The position numbers and the translations under genes are program-made. Below, piece by piece: positions 10,721-22,200 of a DNA stretch of 64,000 bases. A model generated the notes under the pieces. That model did not search any database, was not told the DNA's origin, and saw only the letters and a list, made by a program, of their open reading frames with translations. How positions within the stretch are numbered: the stretch's first letter is position 1; the number at the start of each line of letters is the position of its first letter. The DNA comes from Deinandra increscens subsp. villosa (lineage: Eukaryota > Streptophyta > Magnoliopsida > Asterales > Asteraceae): contig JBCNJP010000018.1 of assembly GCA_039602395.1 (NCBI GenBank), positions 1,922,001-1,986,000 of the forward strand, read 5' to 3'.

Positions 10721-11070
10721 CCATTTTCAACTTGTTAATTTTGTTGTTTTGCTCCATTCTAAGTCTTCCACTTGATTCAAATGTGTTATATGAGTACTGA
10801 ATTGGTGGGTAAATGCAGGGAAACGACCCATTTAGTTGGATGTCCTACAGAAGCTCAAGAACCGAACGCTTGACGGAGATTTTGGTGGTTATTATAATAA
10901 GAATTGTAATTGTAAATGTGGTGGTTAAACTTGCACTTGTTCTTCCAGTATGTTTTTGGATAACTGATACTTAAACACCGCATAACTTTGAAAAATTTTC
11001 TGGGACCAAACTTTGTTGTTAAATGTTTAACCGTTATAAACATGAATATCAACTCGGGTGTTACAACGCC

Positions 11071-11360
11071 ACAGCCAAAACTATGAGATCAGTAAAGAAA
11101 AAAGAAGTACATCGGAGATAAATCGACGCATACTTTAATCGATTGACGACACGTCAGCCGGCAAGCGACGGAGCATCCAAATGACACTCTCGTTCACAGC
11201 ACACCGAAATTCGACGGCAGAGACCGAAGGCTAACCAAAACGGCGCCGGATTCGACGGCGGGAGCAGGAGGCTAAGCACAACGATGGACATAGAAAACCC
11301 TAACTGGGTGTAACTCTAGATGAAGAGAGAGACGCATAGAAGGGCAAACAAAGTGAGAGT
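11071..11360 (-). other. GC-richer flank of the solo LTR, possible 5' end of a minus-strand gene
   Basis: Unlike its surroundings this stretch is GC-rich. On the minus strand it has a pyrimidine-rich leader, a TTAGGGTTTT telo-box-like motif and an ATG opening about 50 codons. That resembles a plant 5' leader or first exon that would continue past the solo LTR into base 55 and out of the window. I recognise no protein. Confidence 0.2.
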
Positions 11361-12828
11361 TATATGTTTTTAAAAGTCAAGCTCAATAAGGATCGAAATT
11401 GTCAAGAAAACCAAAGAGTTGTGGCCAATTTTCAAATACCAAAAATAATACTATTCATCTTTCAGTTTTGATTGTATTATATATAAATTACAATCTGTTG
11501 ATGATTTCTTAATCCTTTGGACTTTAGATTACCACTGAATTATTGAAACTTTGTATTTTGTTATTATTGAAAATTCACACACAAAATTAAAGTTGTTCTA
11601 TATTTTTATTTCAAATTATTTATACCGACCCATGTATTAAACATGTTGTTTTAAAAAATGATATAATTAATAACTTCGTATATAATTATATTCATATTTT
11701 TAAAAGACAAGTTTAAACGTAAACGTATAAAATATAATGATACTTTTTTAGCATACGTCCGTGAAATAAAAAATAACAAATTTTAAAATTAGAAATAACA
11801 AATAATTTAGATTTAAAAATTAAAAAATATATTTAAGATAAGACATAATTAAAATCTTATTATAATTTATTAAGTTTTAAAAAATTATTAAAATAGTAAG
11901 ATTTATATTTTTGATATTTAATTATATAATTTAATAATTTAAAATCATTAATATTTAGAGGAAGAATTATATATATTAACAATGCAAATTGCTGGCTTAT
12001 GAGGGCAATCACTGTTATTCGTTACGCCAATAATCAATTGCCACGTGTGCTGGGATGTCACGTGGTTGGTACACGTTAATTTTTTTTGCTTTTGTGTTTC
12101 TGTTATTTATTGTACTTATATTAATTTTCTCTCTTTATTACCAGTTGTGATTTGGTGCGAGTGATTTTTGTGTTGAGTTTGGACTTGCAGGGCGCGATTT
12201 CAATTCTCTGTGTTGTCCCGGTTTTTTCATTTTTGTTTTGTAGATTTTTTTCTTTTTTTTCCTTAATTGCTATATGTATAGGGTTTATACACGTGTTTTC
12301 GGTTTACGTGGCTGTACTTTCTTTTGACAACAACACAAGGTATTGACTATATATTTATTTTTGTTATTTTTTTAATTCTATTTTCCTTCTGCTTCATCTT
12401 GGACGCACATGTGGTTTTCTTTTTCGATTGTTCCCTCTTCGATTGCTGGCTGCAATGTTTCAATTTTTGTATTTTTAATAATTGTTTGTGTTGTTTGTAG
12501 GTTGTTGCTACTTCTATTCACATTTCGATTTCGTCTTCTTGGTGGTATGTCTCTTATATGCTTCGATTGTATGCTTTCATTGAAATTGACTATCGTTAAC
12601 TGTATGTTTGACTGTTTTTGTTGTTGAAGTTGAGTTTTTTTTTTTTGTATTTTTTTTTGTATTTATCAGTACTGCATGTTAGATATTAGTAGGCTCTGGC
12701 TGCGATTTCTTTATCACCTATTCTCAATTTAGTGTTATGTTGGTTTTCTTTTAGGTTTCCGTCTTTAGCTGTGGTGAGTCAGGATTGTGCTTCACTGTTA
12801 CTTTCTTAATGTTCTTCGTGTTAGTGTG
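11361..12828. other. AT-rich spacer with two G-boxes and a T-rich tract
   Basis: No coding potential. Two perfect CACGTG boxes lie at 12042-12047 and 12059-12064. A strongly T-rich stretch follows from about 12070 to 12660, with leader- or intron-like composition. Short frames here are low-complexity and not credible. Confidence 0.4.
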
Positions 12829-12978
12829 TTTGTAAAAGGAATTTTACTTTTATTAAATTTTATTAGAAGTTCATTGGTGGTAAATTGTATATGTACGTGT
12901 ATTTGTAAAAGGAATTTTACTTATTATTTGTTAAATTTCATTTCATTAGAAGTTCATTGGTGCTAAATTGTATATGTA
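12829..12978. repeat. Tandem duplication, period about 73 bp, two copies
   Basis: TTTGTAAAAGGAATTTTACTT begins copies at 12829 and 12902; both end in a shared TAAATTGTATATGTA. A few substitutions and a short insertion separate them. Confidence 0.8.
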
Positions 12979-13076
12979 ACTGTTTCTCAAGTTAAGAACA
13001 ATGATTTGATTAGTTTAAGTATGAACTTTTAAATCTGTGTTATATCTTATTGTGTTAATTAAACCACTTTATTAGT

Positions 13077-13341
13077 CTAAGTTTGAACTTTCAAATCAAT
13101 GTTCACCTGCATATTTAGAATGTAGATGTACTTTATAAGAATGTCTATTGCATTTAAAATTAATTTTATACTTTGTTCTTCTTAAAAGTAAATACATTAT
13201 CTGCATATGAAATCTGCCTAAGTTTGAATTTTCAAATCAATAATGTGGATATGCTTTATAAGAATGTCTATTGCCTTTAAAATTAATGTTATACTTTGTT
13301 CTTCTTAAAACTAAATGCATATTTTAATTGCATATGAAATC
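13077..13341. repeat. Tandem duplication, period about 141 bp, two copies
   Basis: CTAAGTTTGAA starts copies at 13077 and 13218. Both carry TTTATAAGAATGTCTATTG and ACTTTGTTCTTCTTAAAA and end near GCATATGAAATC. Confidence 0.75.
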
Positions 13342-14254
13342 ATGCTGCATGAATGTTTCTTGGATTGTGGTAGAGTTAATTGACTCTGTATCAACTTTCT
13401 ATTGATTTTAAAGACAATCATAGATATACTTAAAAAAAATGCAGGGGCAAAGAAGTTTAAAAACTCATTATTGCTATCATTTAGATTGTCCTTATTATTG
13501 CTTTCTTATTACCTACATGTCTATGCAGTTTTATATTTATTTATCTTTCTATTTGCATGTTGTAGGTTGGTTGTATCTTTATGCAAGTTTGCTTAAAGGT
13601 AAGTTCTTTAACTTTTTTTTTTGTAATTGTATGTTTACTATATGATCAGTTAGTTATGTTTTTCAGTTATATATATATTTAGACCTACTACATTGCCTAC
13701 TGTTAGAAGCTATTTTTAAGTAACATATATACTTATAGTTACTTAGCTACTTGCTCTTATAAGATAGTTGTTGCTTACTTAACTATATTTGTTAGCCATA
13801 CATATATGCGCTCGTTCTAATCGGCGTTCACAAGAGAGTTTTGATGCAAGTCTAGGATCACAAACGACAAGTCAACTTCGAAGACTGTGCTAACTTTTTG
13901 AGCCATTTTGGTCCATATTTTGTACAGCATGGGAAAAAGTACTCTAATCTAAGTGTCCCATGGCTCTAACTTTGTAAATGCAGGGATCAAACACTCTAAA
14001 AGCCCTATAACTGTTATTTTGTAGATACAGGGATGACATGCTACAAAATCCCCACAAATAGGCAACTTTTTGTACAACCAACTTAGTAATACTAATTACT
14101 AAAACATATTCAATCCTCTTACAAACTATTTACAACAACAAAAAGTCAAGTAAAATATAACCCGCGATAACGCGCAGGTATGCTCAAATCTTGTTGATAA
14201 TTAATAGAAGAAAGAGGCGAGAAAATTTTAATGATGGTTAATTTTTAAGATTGA
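13342..14254. other. AT-rich spacer, no gene seen
   Basis: Low-complexity AT-rich DNA. A short hairpin-like CCGCGATAACGCGC lies at about 14163-14176. No supported gene. Confidence 0.4.
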
Positions 14255-14631
14255 CACGTGATATTTAAGGATTTTTATTTAGGAATATTGGATTTAAATA
14301 ATCACAATTATTGCTTATTCCCGGTATTAATCCATACTTTTTTTCCCTACAATAAACCAGCTTTTAATCATGTTTTTTTCCCACGTGACATTTAAGGATT
14401 TTTATTTAGGAATATTGGATTTAAGTAATCAAAATTATTGCTTATTCCCGGTATTAATCCATACTTTTTCTTTCCTACAATAAACCAGCTTTTAATCATG
14501 TTTTTTTCCCGCGTGACATTTAAGGATTTTTATTTAGGAATATTAGATTTCAATAATCACAATTATTGCTTATTCCCGTTATTAATCCATATTTTTTTCC
14601 CCTACAATAAACCAGCTTTTAATCATGTTGG
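14255..14631. repeat. Tandem repeat, about 128-bp unit, nearly three copies
   Basis: Units start at 14255, 14382 and 14511 with (C)ACGTGAYATTTAAGG or its GCGTG variant. Each contains GCTTATTCCC and CAATAAACCAGCTTTTAATC. The third copy is slightly short. A frame across it is only repeat translation. Confidence 0.85.
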
Positions 14632-15159
14632 AAATAAATAGAATGTCGTTAAAATGAACTAACTCCGTTATTTTTTTTAATTTTTGATGATTGGGCATTA
14701 CGGTGGCATTTTATGGGTCATGTTTTTTATGTCCGAGGTTTTCTTTAGATTTTTGGTATGTTATGATGCTATGAAGAAATACTTTTCTTAAGATTTTTAT
14801 AGTTTTTAATCATGATTGGTTGATTTTTAAAAACTTCTTTTCGCATACATAAAAACATGCCACATAAGACGCCACCATGATGTCCCATCATCAACGGAGT
14901 TAGTTTCATTTTAACGGCGCTTTGTTTATTTTCAACAGACATAATTGGGCTTATTGTATGACGAGCAGATTAATATTGGCCAATAGGCAATAACTGAGAT
15001 TATTAAAATTCAACATTTCTTTTTATTTATTATATAGTCGAAGTAGACTAGATTACTTCAATACGTACACATACACATGTGAGAGAACTTGTTATTAGTC
15101 TTGGGCTGGTTTCTTGCTCTAATAGTTTCACATTTAATGTATGACCTTAACTTTTAAAC
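14632..15159. other. AT-rich spacer
   Basis: No gene or clear element boundary seen. A loose inverted relation exists between ACTAACTCCGTTATT (about 14660) and AACGGAGTTAGTTTC (about 14894), which may mark an old small inverted-repeat element. Confidence 0.3.
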
Positions 15160-15513
15160 CTCTCAAACCAGTAGATTAGTAAGAGGAACGGTTTAATCAG
15201 GGGTGGAACCAGTATTTTTTTAGTGGTTTCACTTTTTTTTACTGGTCGGAATTCTAACAACTAAATGTCAAAATTTTCGGTTTAATCTAGTCAGGTCGGG
15301 GAATCCATGAAACTACCAATACATTTTGCTTCAACCCCTCAAACCAGTAGATTAGTAAGATGAACGGTTTAATCAGGGGTGGATCCAAGATTTTTTCAGT
15401 GGGTTCACTTCTTTTTTGGTGGTCGGAATTCTAACAACTAAATGTCATAATTTTTGGTTTAGTCGGTTCAGGTCGGGTAATCCATGAAACTACCAATACA
15501 TTTTGCTTCAACC
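15160..15513. repeat. Tandem duplication, period about 176 bp, two copies
   Basis: CTCAAACCAGTAGATTAGTAAG begins copies at 15162 and 15338; both end CCAATACATTTTGCTTCAACCC. Each contains a hAT-end-like CAGGGGTGGAWCCA, so the unit may derive from a decayed hAT element. Confidence 0.8.
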
Positions 15514-16331
15514 CGTTAGATCTAGCTTAGTAGGTCATCAAGAAGTGATAACTTGAAACAATTGCTTATTTTAATTCCGACCTTACAAAATGCAAAGTCG
15601 ATGAGAAATAAACTTATTGATCAATCTTCATGGAGGAATTACCAAATCAGATAACAACAAATATTAATTATGATAACATAACATAATGAATTGTACAATG
15701 CAACTTGTCATGTAATGTTGTTAAGAAATCAGATCAATCGGCTAACTAACATAACCTCCACATCACGATCTTGATGATTATGTAACCTACCTTAACAAAG
15801 CTTGTATGGATATTGGAAATATCTTTCTCTGATAATCATTCAACATAAAGACATGTTCATCAAATAACTTGAAGGTTTTAAGCCTGAAAGTTAAGAGCAC
15901 TTAGTCTTTAAGATGAGTAAATCCATATAGAGGGTTAAAACAAGCAAACTTACAAATGAAACTTAGAGTTTGATGAAAGTATAAATGTAATAATTTTCCA
16001 TCAAGAATAAGTGGATTTATGAACATGTCTTAAGATGAGTGAGAGCAACTAATACAATATTTGCCCTTATATACACTCTTAAAGGCAAGAGTTAATTTAG
16101 TTTTGTTGCATGGGTCAAAGCGGCTTATTCCCGCGTAATTCTGACACTAAAATCTTGAAGATGCTTCTTATAGAATAAGCATCGAGATACACCAACATCA
16201 AGCAAATGAGACATTGTTTAGTCTCATATGGCTTAACTGTATGTTTACACACTACAACCTGCAATGTTGCTCTTAGCCTGTAACTATTATAAGTAAATAA
16301 TATTTATATCTCATGCTTCATTAGTTAGAAG
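15514..16331. other. AT-rich spacer before the 692-bp element
   Basis: No frame, RNA gene or element boundary supported. Ends in GTTAGAAG (16324-16331), the target duplication of the next element. Confidence 0.4.
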
Positions 16332-17023
16332 TAGGGGTGTAAAAGAACCGAGTCGAGCCCGAGCTCGTCTAGGCTCGAGCTCGGCTCGTTTAAATTTAAC
16401 AGAGCTCGAGCTTTATTTCTGAAGCTCGAGCTCGGCTCGTGAAAAATTATTTAAGCTCGAGCTCGGCTCGGGCTCGGCTCGTTTGTTATTAATTATTATT
16501 TTTTATATATTTTTAAAAGTAAACAAACCGAGTCGAGCCTGAGCTCGTCTAGGCTCGAGCTCGGCTCGTTTAAATTTAACAGAGCTCGAGCTCGAGCTTT
16601 ATTTCTGAAGCTCGAGCTTGGCTCGTGAAAAATTATTTAAGCTCGAGCTCGGCTCGTTTGTTATTAATTATTATTTTTTATATATTTTTATAATTAAATT
16701 TGTATATATTTAGAATTATACCTTTTTATATAAAAAATAATACATATTATTTACTTATTTTATCATAATATTATATATGGTAATCATTATTTTTTAAATA
16801 TATTTTATTAAATTAAATAAAATTTATATAAATAAAAACTAGTTAAGGCTTGTAAGCCGGCTCGAGCTTGATATGTAAAGCTCGGGCTCGAGCTCATTTA
16901 TTAAACGAGCCCTATTTCAAAGCTCGAGCTCTGCTCGAGCTCGTTAAGGCTTGGCTCGTTTCGAAATTTTTATCGAGTCGATATCGAATAGCTCACGAGC
17001 GGCTCGGCTTATTTACACCCCTA
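16332..17023. mobile_element. Non-autonomous hAT-type element with GAGCTCG word repeats (692 bp)
   Basis: The termini TAGGGGTGTAAA and TTTACACCCCTA are perfect inverted repeats. The flanking 8-bp duplication GTTAGAAG is exact (16324-16331 and 17024-17031), which points to hAT. The interior is packed with (GA)GCTCGGCTCG words. It contains an internal direct duplication of about 180 bp, with copies starting CCGAGTCGAGCC near 16348 and 16528. No transposase. Superfamily rests on TSD length and is inference. Confidence 0.85.
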
Positions 17024-17031
17024 GTTAGAAG

Positions 17032-17597
17032 CCTTAATTTGAACTATAGAAGAAGTGAAACTTAAAAGTGGTTGAGTATTCCTAATTTTTGACTTTGTTG
17101 TCGTCAAATGAATCAAAAAAGTCAACTTTGGGATATATTCTTATGGAGGAGTCATAAAAAATTGATAATAACAACCTAAGTTATTATGACATGATATGTT
17201 TGTCACTAAACATTGTTGGTAAATTTATCAGTAGACTCATAATTATGTAACTCCAATATAACATATTGAAGACTCATTGTGATAAAGTCAGCTACCCTAA
17301 TCTCTTGAACAATAACAATTTTTTTGGAACATCCAAGATATTCCAGTTTAGTCCGTTGACTAAGTGAAGATGGCAATATTCAATGATTTACTTTAAACGG
17401 GTCAAAACGGGTCAAGTCTCTGAAACATGAAGATTCCGTGGATTTAACTTATTCTCTGAGGTTGAAGTTATGTTCTTGACTTGCCTATACGATCTGCTTG
17501 GTCACCATACGATCAGCTATTGTGCTAAACGATCAACACCTGATCAAGTGTTCCTAGTAACCCACTGTTTGTTCCTAGTGACCAGCTGTTTGTTCCT
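17032..17597. other. AT-rich spacer
   Basis: No gene seen. The right part already contains diverged GATCAGC/GACCAG words leading into the minisatellite. Confidence 0.35.
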
Positions 17598-17760
17598 AAC
17601 GACCAGCCTTGGTCTAAAGGATCAGCCTTGTGCTGAACGACCAGCTTTGGTCTGAACGACCAGCCTTGTGCTGAACGACCAGCTTTGGTCTGAACGACCA
17701 ACCTTGTGCTGAACGACCAGCTTTGGTCTGAACGACCACCATTTGTGCTTAAACGACCAG
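17598..17760. repeat. GACCAGC minisatellite, about 38-bp higher-order unit
   Basis: Repeated (C/A)GACCAGCTTTGGTCTGAA and CGACCAGCCTTGTGCTGAA alternate. The array ends at 17760, where the Athila composite inserted with duplication ACCAG. A minus-strand frame through it encodes a repeated Trp-Ser motif and is a by-product of the repeat. Confidence 0.8.
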
Positions 17761-18587
17761 TGATGTGCAAAAACCGATCTATAAAAATAACCTAAATTAT
17801 CCTAGACCTAGACACACTAAATTAAAACCCAATTAACCTCAAACTAGACCGACTCAACAGGCAAGTGAACCTATCGGATGTAGAATAGCTATCGGCAGAC
17901 CGGGGTCGAACCCTAGAGACACTAGAAGACAAAATTAACTATGAAAAGTAAATTACTGATTAATTGGTGAAAATTGGTTTTGTTTTGGAGAATTGATTAA
18001 CTAATTAAATTAACTAAAATTAACTAATTACCTAAACTTACTAAAAATAGAAACTGCTAAAAATGGAAATTACTAAAAATGGAAAGCAAACCACAAACTC
18101 AAACCGTAAGGACGAAAACCAGATATGATAAGAAATACCACCTAGACCTAGACTCCTGATTAATGCTATCGACTTCTCTTGGCTTATGACAAAATGATGG
18201 AACCAGGATCTAACCACACAACCTATCAAAACCCTACGAGCCCCCTCAACTTATATGTAAATCTACACCGGTCCTTGAACTTCCATTAATTCAACTCTTT
18301 AACCGTTCATCTTCGATGTAATGTCATACCACACCTTCGGACTCATACGTCAACCTACAACCAAATATATTTAACCACTTTGAGCACAATTAAATCACAA
18401 TTAACCTAACTAAACATAACTGAAAATAAAAGACTCAAACTCACCCCAAAAATATACAAAAATGACTTAATAGCACATTAAGACTCAAATAACTAAAATA
18501 TATAAAATACTAAATAAAAATGACTCAAAACCGACTCAAATATTATACAAATTACACGGGAAAACAGGATGTGTTTACAACACATCA
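17761..18587 (-). repeat. 3' LTR of the Athila composite
   Basis: 827 bp. Read on the minus strand it starts TGATGTGTTGTAAACACATCC and ends TTTTTGCACATCA. It differs from the 5' LTR by about three substitutions and one T. A polypurine tract precedes it. Confidence 0.93.
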
Positions 18588-18601
18588 AACATCCCCACAC
18601 T
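18588..18601 (-). other. Polypurine tract
   Basis: On the minus strand AGTGTGGGGATGTT abuts the 3' LTR. The same string precedes the inverted LTR at 26320-26333. Confidence 0.75.
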
Positions 18602-19220
18602 GACTCTTTTTTCGTCATCGAAAAATACTGCAATGGAATCATAACCAGGAATTTGACTTCTAAGTATTCAACATTTATATTTATCAGTCCACCATACTAT
18701 TCCACAATCCAAAACGTGATAACACACTAACTACAATTGCCGATATTTCAGTCCGACTAAACCCAACCACCGACCTTTTCTTTCGCCCCCATGTATTTAT
18801 GAAATTACCGGATATAAGCTCAGTCTACCTATGGGTCCCACTAAAGAAAGCTCAAGTTCAACCTACTACCGAATCATATTCAGTCAAAGTAAAGGGTATA
18901 AAGATTAATGTTTTATATTTTTCTCCACCCTCCTTAAACCAGGTACTAAGATGTCCAAAGAATAACGAATTAATAGAATGCGAATTTTTTTGAGCATTTA
19001 TTCTCTAATCTACCATCTTTTTTTCCATCTTTTTTCTTTTTCTATTTTTTTTCTTTTCTCATTTTTTTTTTCAAATTTTGTTCTCTTTTTTTTTTTATAA
19101 TTGGTCACTTTTACCTAACTTACCAACGGACATCACCAGAGGTACTTTTTCACAAGGTCTTACCCCCGAAATCATACGTGAGTATTTTGCCCGCGAGATC
19201 CGGAACATCATCAGAGGTAC
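18602..19220 (-). other. Athila 3' non-coding segment with purine tract
   Basis: Between truncated pol and the polypurine tract. A pyrimidine-rich run on the plus strand (about 18990-19110) is purine-rich in the element's sense. Two copies of an (ACATCAYCAGAGGTACTT...GAGTATTTTGCCC) block lie at about 19130-19255 and touch the end of pol. No coding frame. Confidence 0.5.
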
Positions 19221-22200
19221 TTACCACGGGATACTATCCTTAGTTTGTACATGAGTATTTTGCCCCTTCACTCTACTCACGCATCTCCTAAACGAACCAT
19301 CAACTCCTACACGAAACAAGTATGGAGCATCCCAAATGTAATGTCTAGAATCAGAAATGAACTTCTTTCTCTGTTGGGATGTCATACCATCCATCAGCAT
19401 GCCATGTGCTAAATAATTCGCCATATCGGAAAACCATGGCATGCCTTGCTCCTCCGCACTCGTCAATCCAACAAACTCTCCACTCACTGTCATAGCACTC
19501 TCAAACGGGAAAGTGTCCCCGATGGCCTCCTCTCTCAGTTTCTCTCTCTCGGGGTCCTCAAGGCGCGACAGATGGTCGGCCGCTACGTTCTCCGCCCCCT
19601 TCTTATCCCTAATCTCAATATCAAACTCAGGTAACAAAAGAATCCACCTAATCAAACGAGGTTTCGCGTCCTTCTTCGCAAACAAGTATCGAAGTGCAGC
19701 ATGGTCGGTGTAAACAATGGTTTTAGATAGAACGAGGTAAGAACGGAATTTGTCGAATGCGTAAACAACGGCGAGAAGCTCCTTTTCGGTGGTGGTGTAA
19801 TTTTCCTGAGCGTTGTCTAAGGTCTTGCTTGCGTAGTAAATGGGATGGAAATGTTTCTCTCTACGTTGCCCTAAAACAGCCCCTACCGCAAAATCACTCG
19901 CGTCGCACATAAGCTCAAACGGTAAACTCCAATCGGGGGCTATCAAAATAGGCGCACTCACTAATCTCTCCTTCAAAAACTCAAACGCTTTCAGACAACT
20001 ATCATCAAATTCAAAATCCACATCCTTCTCTAAGAGACGGGTCATGGGTCTAGTGATTTTGGAAAAATCCTTAATGAACCTACGGTAGAATCCTGCATGA
20101 CCTAAGAAACTCCTAACAGATTTGACATTAGTGGGTGGCGGAAGCTTGCTAATCGTCTCAATCTTAGCTCTATCAACCTCAATACCTGCACGAGAGATCT
20201 TATGACCTAAAACTATCCCCTCAGTGACCATGAAATGACATTTCTCCCAGTTAAGCATCAGTTTGGTCTCTACACATCTAGCCAACATCCTCTCTAAATT
20301 TCCTAAGCACTGATCGAACGAACTCCCGAACACAGAAAAATCATCCATAAAAACCTCCATGGAAGTCTCGATCATATCCTGAAAAATGGCCACCATACAC
20401 CTCTGAAATGTGGCCGGAGCGTTACACAGCCCGAATGGCATACGGCGATACGCGAAGGTACCGTATGGGCATGTGAAGGTGGTTTTCTCCTGATCCTCGG
20501 GTGCAATAGGAATCTGGAAATAACCGGAAAACCCGTCGAGAAAACAGTAATACTGCTGACCCGACAAACGCTCCAACATCTGATCGATAAAGGGTAATGG
20601 GAAGTGGTCTTTCCTAGTGGCATCGTTAAGCTTACGGTAATCTATACATACTCTCCATCCTGTGACGGTCCTACTCGGGATCAACTCGTGTTTCTCATTC
20701 ATCACAAACGTCATGCCTCCCTTCTTCGGAACTACCTGAACCGGGCTAACCCATGTAGAATCAGAGATCGGATAAATCAGGCCCGCGTCCAGTAGTTTGA
20801 GAACCTCCTTCTTCACAACCTCCTTCATGTTCGGATTTAAACGCCTTTGAGGTTGGACTACAGGTGTATACTCATCCTCCATGAGTATGCGATGCGTGCA
20901 AAACAAAGGGCTTATACCCTTGATATCAGACAATCTCCACGCAATCGCCTGCTTATGCGCTCGCAGAACCTGTATCAATTTCCTCTTCTCCTCCTCCGTC
21001 AAAGTGGCAGAAATAATGACGGGTAAACGGGACTCACCCTCTAAGAAAGCGTACTCTAGATGAGACGGTAACTCCTTAAGCTCTAAGACTGGTGGTTCCT
21101 CTACAGACGGTTTTTCTCCTAACTCCTCGGACTCACTAACCTCAAAAACCTCAGAACACTCATCTACTACATCAGTCGAGACATGTTCCTGGTGAACATC
21201 ATCATCAACCTCCCGGTCTTCACTCACCGGGGTCTCACTCGCAACAAGATCTGCTCCACAAATGTAGTCTAGACACCGATCCATATGGGAAATGAAAGTA
21301 TCAATGAAGTAAACAGAATCGTCCTGACCTACAGAGTATTTCATGGACTGCATGACATCGAATGTGATCGTCTCATCCCCTACACGAAGTGTAATCTTCC
21401 CGTCATAGACATCGATCAATGCCTTGGCGGTGCGCAAAAAGGGGCGTCCTAGGATGAGTGGACATTTCTCAACTACCTCCATGTCCATGACCACAAAATC
21501 CACGGGGAAGACAAATTTATCAACCTTCACCAACAAGTTTTCCACAACTCCCCGTGGATATTTAACGGACCGATCTGCTAAAGAAATGCTCATGCGCGTC
21601 GGGATTGGGTCTCCTAGGCCTAGCTTCTCGTAAATCGAATAAGGCATCAGATTGATGCTAGCACCTAGATCCGCCAACGCGTGGTTCACAGTCGAGCCAC
21701 CTAACAAGCACGGGATCGTGAAAATGCCCGGATCAGTCAGTTTCTCCGGTAGCTTGTTCTGGACCACCGCAGAGCATCGTTCATCGAGAGTAACGGTCGA
21801 GATCGTCTCCAGCTTCTTCTTGTTGGATAGGAGATCCTTCAGAAATTTTGCATACTTGGGCATTTGCTGGAGCGCCTCAACGAACGGAAGATTTATTTTG
21901 AGTTGTTTGAACATATCGAGAAATTGACCGTACTCTCTTGCATACTTCTGTTGGATGAGACGGGCGGGGTAGGGAACTCGCCTCAGATCCTCAGCAGTTA
22001 TCTCCTTTGGTTCAAATTTCTTCTTCTTCTTCTCTGCTGCCTTAGGTGCAGGAGATTCGGAGGTAGGCACGGTACTTGCTGGGACTAGCCTCGGGTGTGC
22101 CCTCCCATCCGGAGTCTCCATCTCGATCTCCTCGTCCACCGGTTCTTCCTCCTGTGCCGATGGGTCTTGCTCTCTGCCTCTACCGCTGCGTGTTGTCACT

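Larger units (their letters stand above)
56..11065. mobile_element. Solo LTR, Ty3/gypsy type (about 2.8 kb), split by nested insertions
   Basis: The ends form an LTR-type inverted pair: it opens TGTAACATCCCGAGTT and closes AACTCGGGTGTTACA. It is flanked by the 5-bp duplication ACGCC (51-55 and 11066-11070). After removing the copia insertion (462-8675 plus one TSD copy) about 2.79 kb remains; this includes the 509-bp hAT element. There is no primer site, no internal coding region and no second LTR, so this is a solo LTR left by LTR-LTR recombination. Length and TGTAAC ends suit large plant Ty3/gypsy LTRs; the lineage is my inference. A small palindrome (GATCGCA-gaa-TGCGATC, 286-302) lies in the left part. 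Confidence 0.8.

Noticed and set aside
12152..13645. Several 60-70-residue hydrophobic frames
   Set aside because: They come from T-rich low-complexity DNA, have no conserved motif and would pass for membrane proteins by composition alone.
14161..14200. Helitron 3' end suggested by ACCCGCGATAACGCGC
   Set aside because: No CTRR end follows at the right distance and no TC start was found upstream.
17525..17770. Minus-strand 81-residue repeat protein (Trp-Ser-rich)
   Set aside because: It is the translation of the GACCAGC minisatellite and continues into an LTR.
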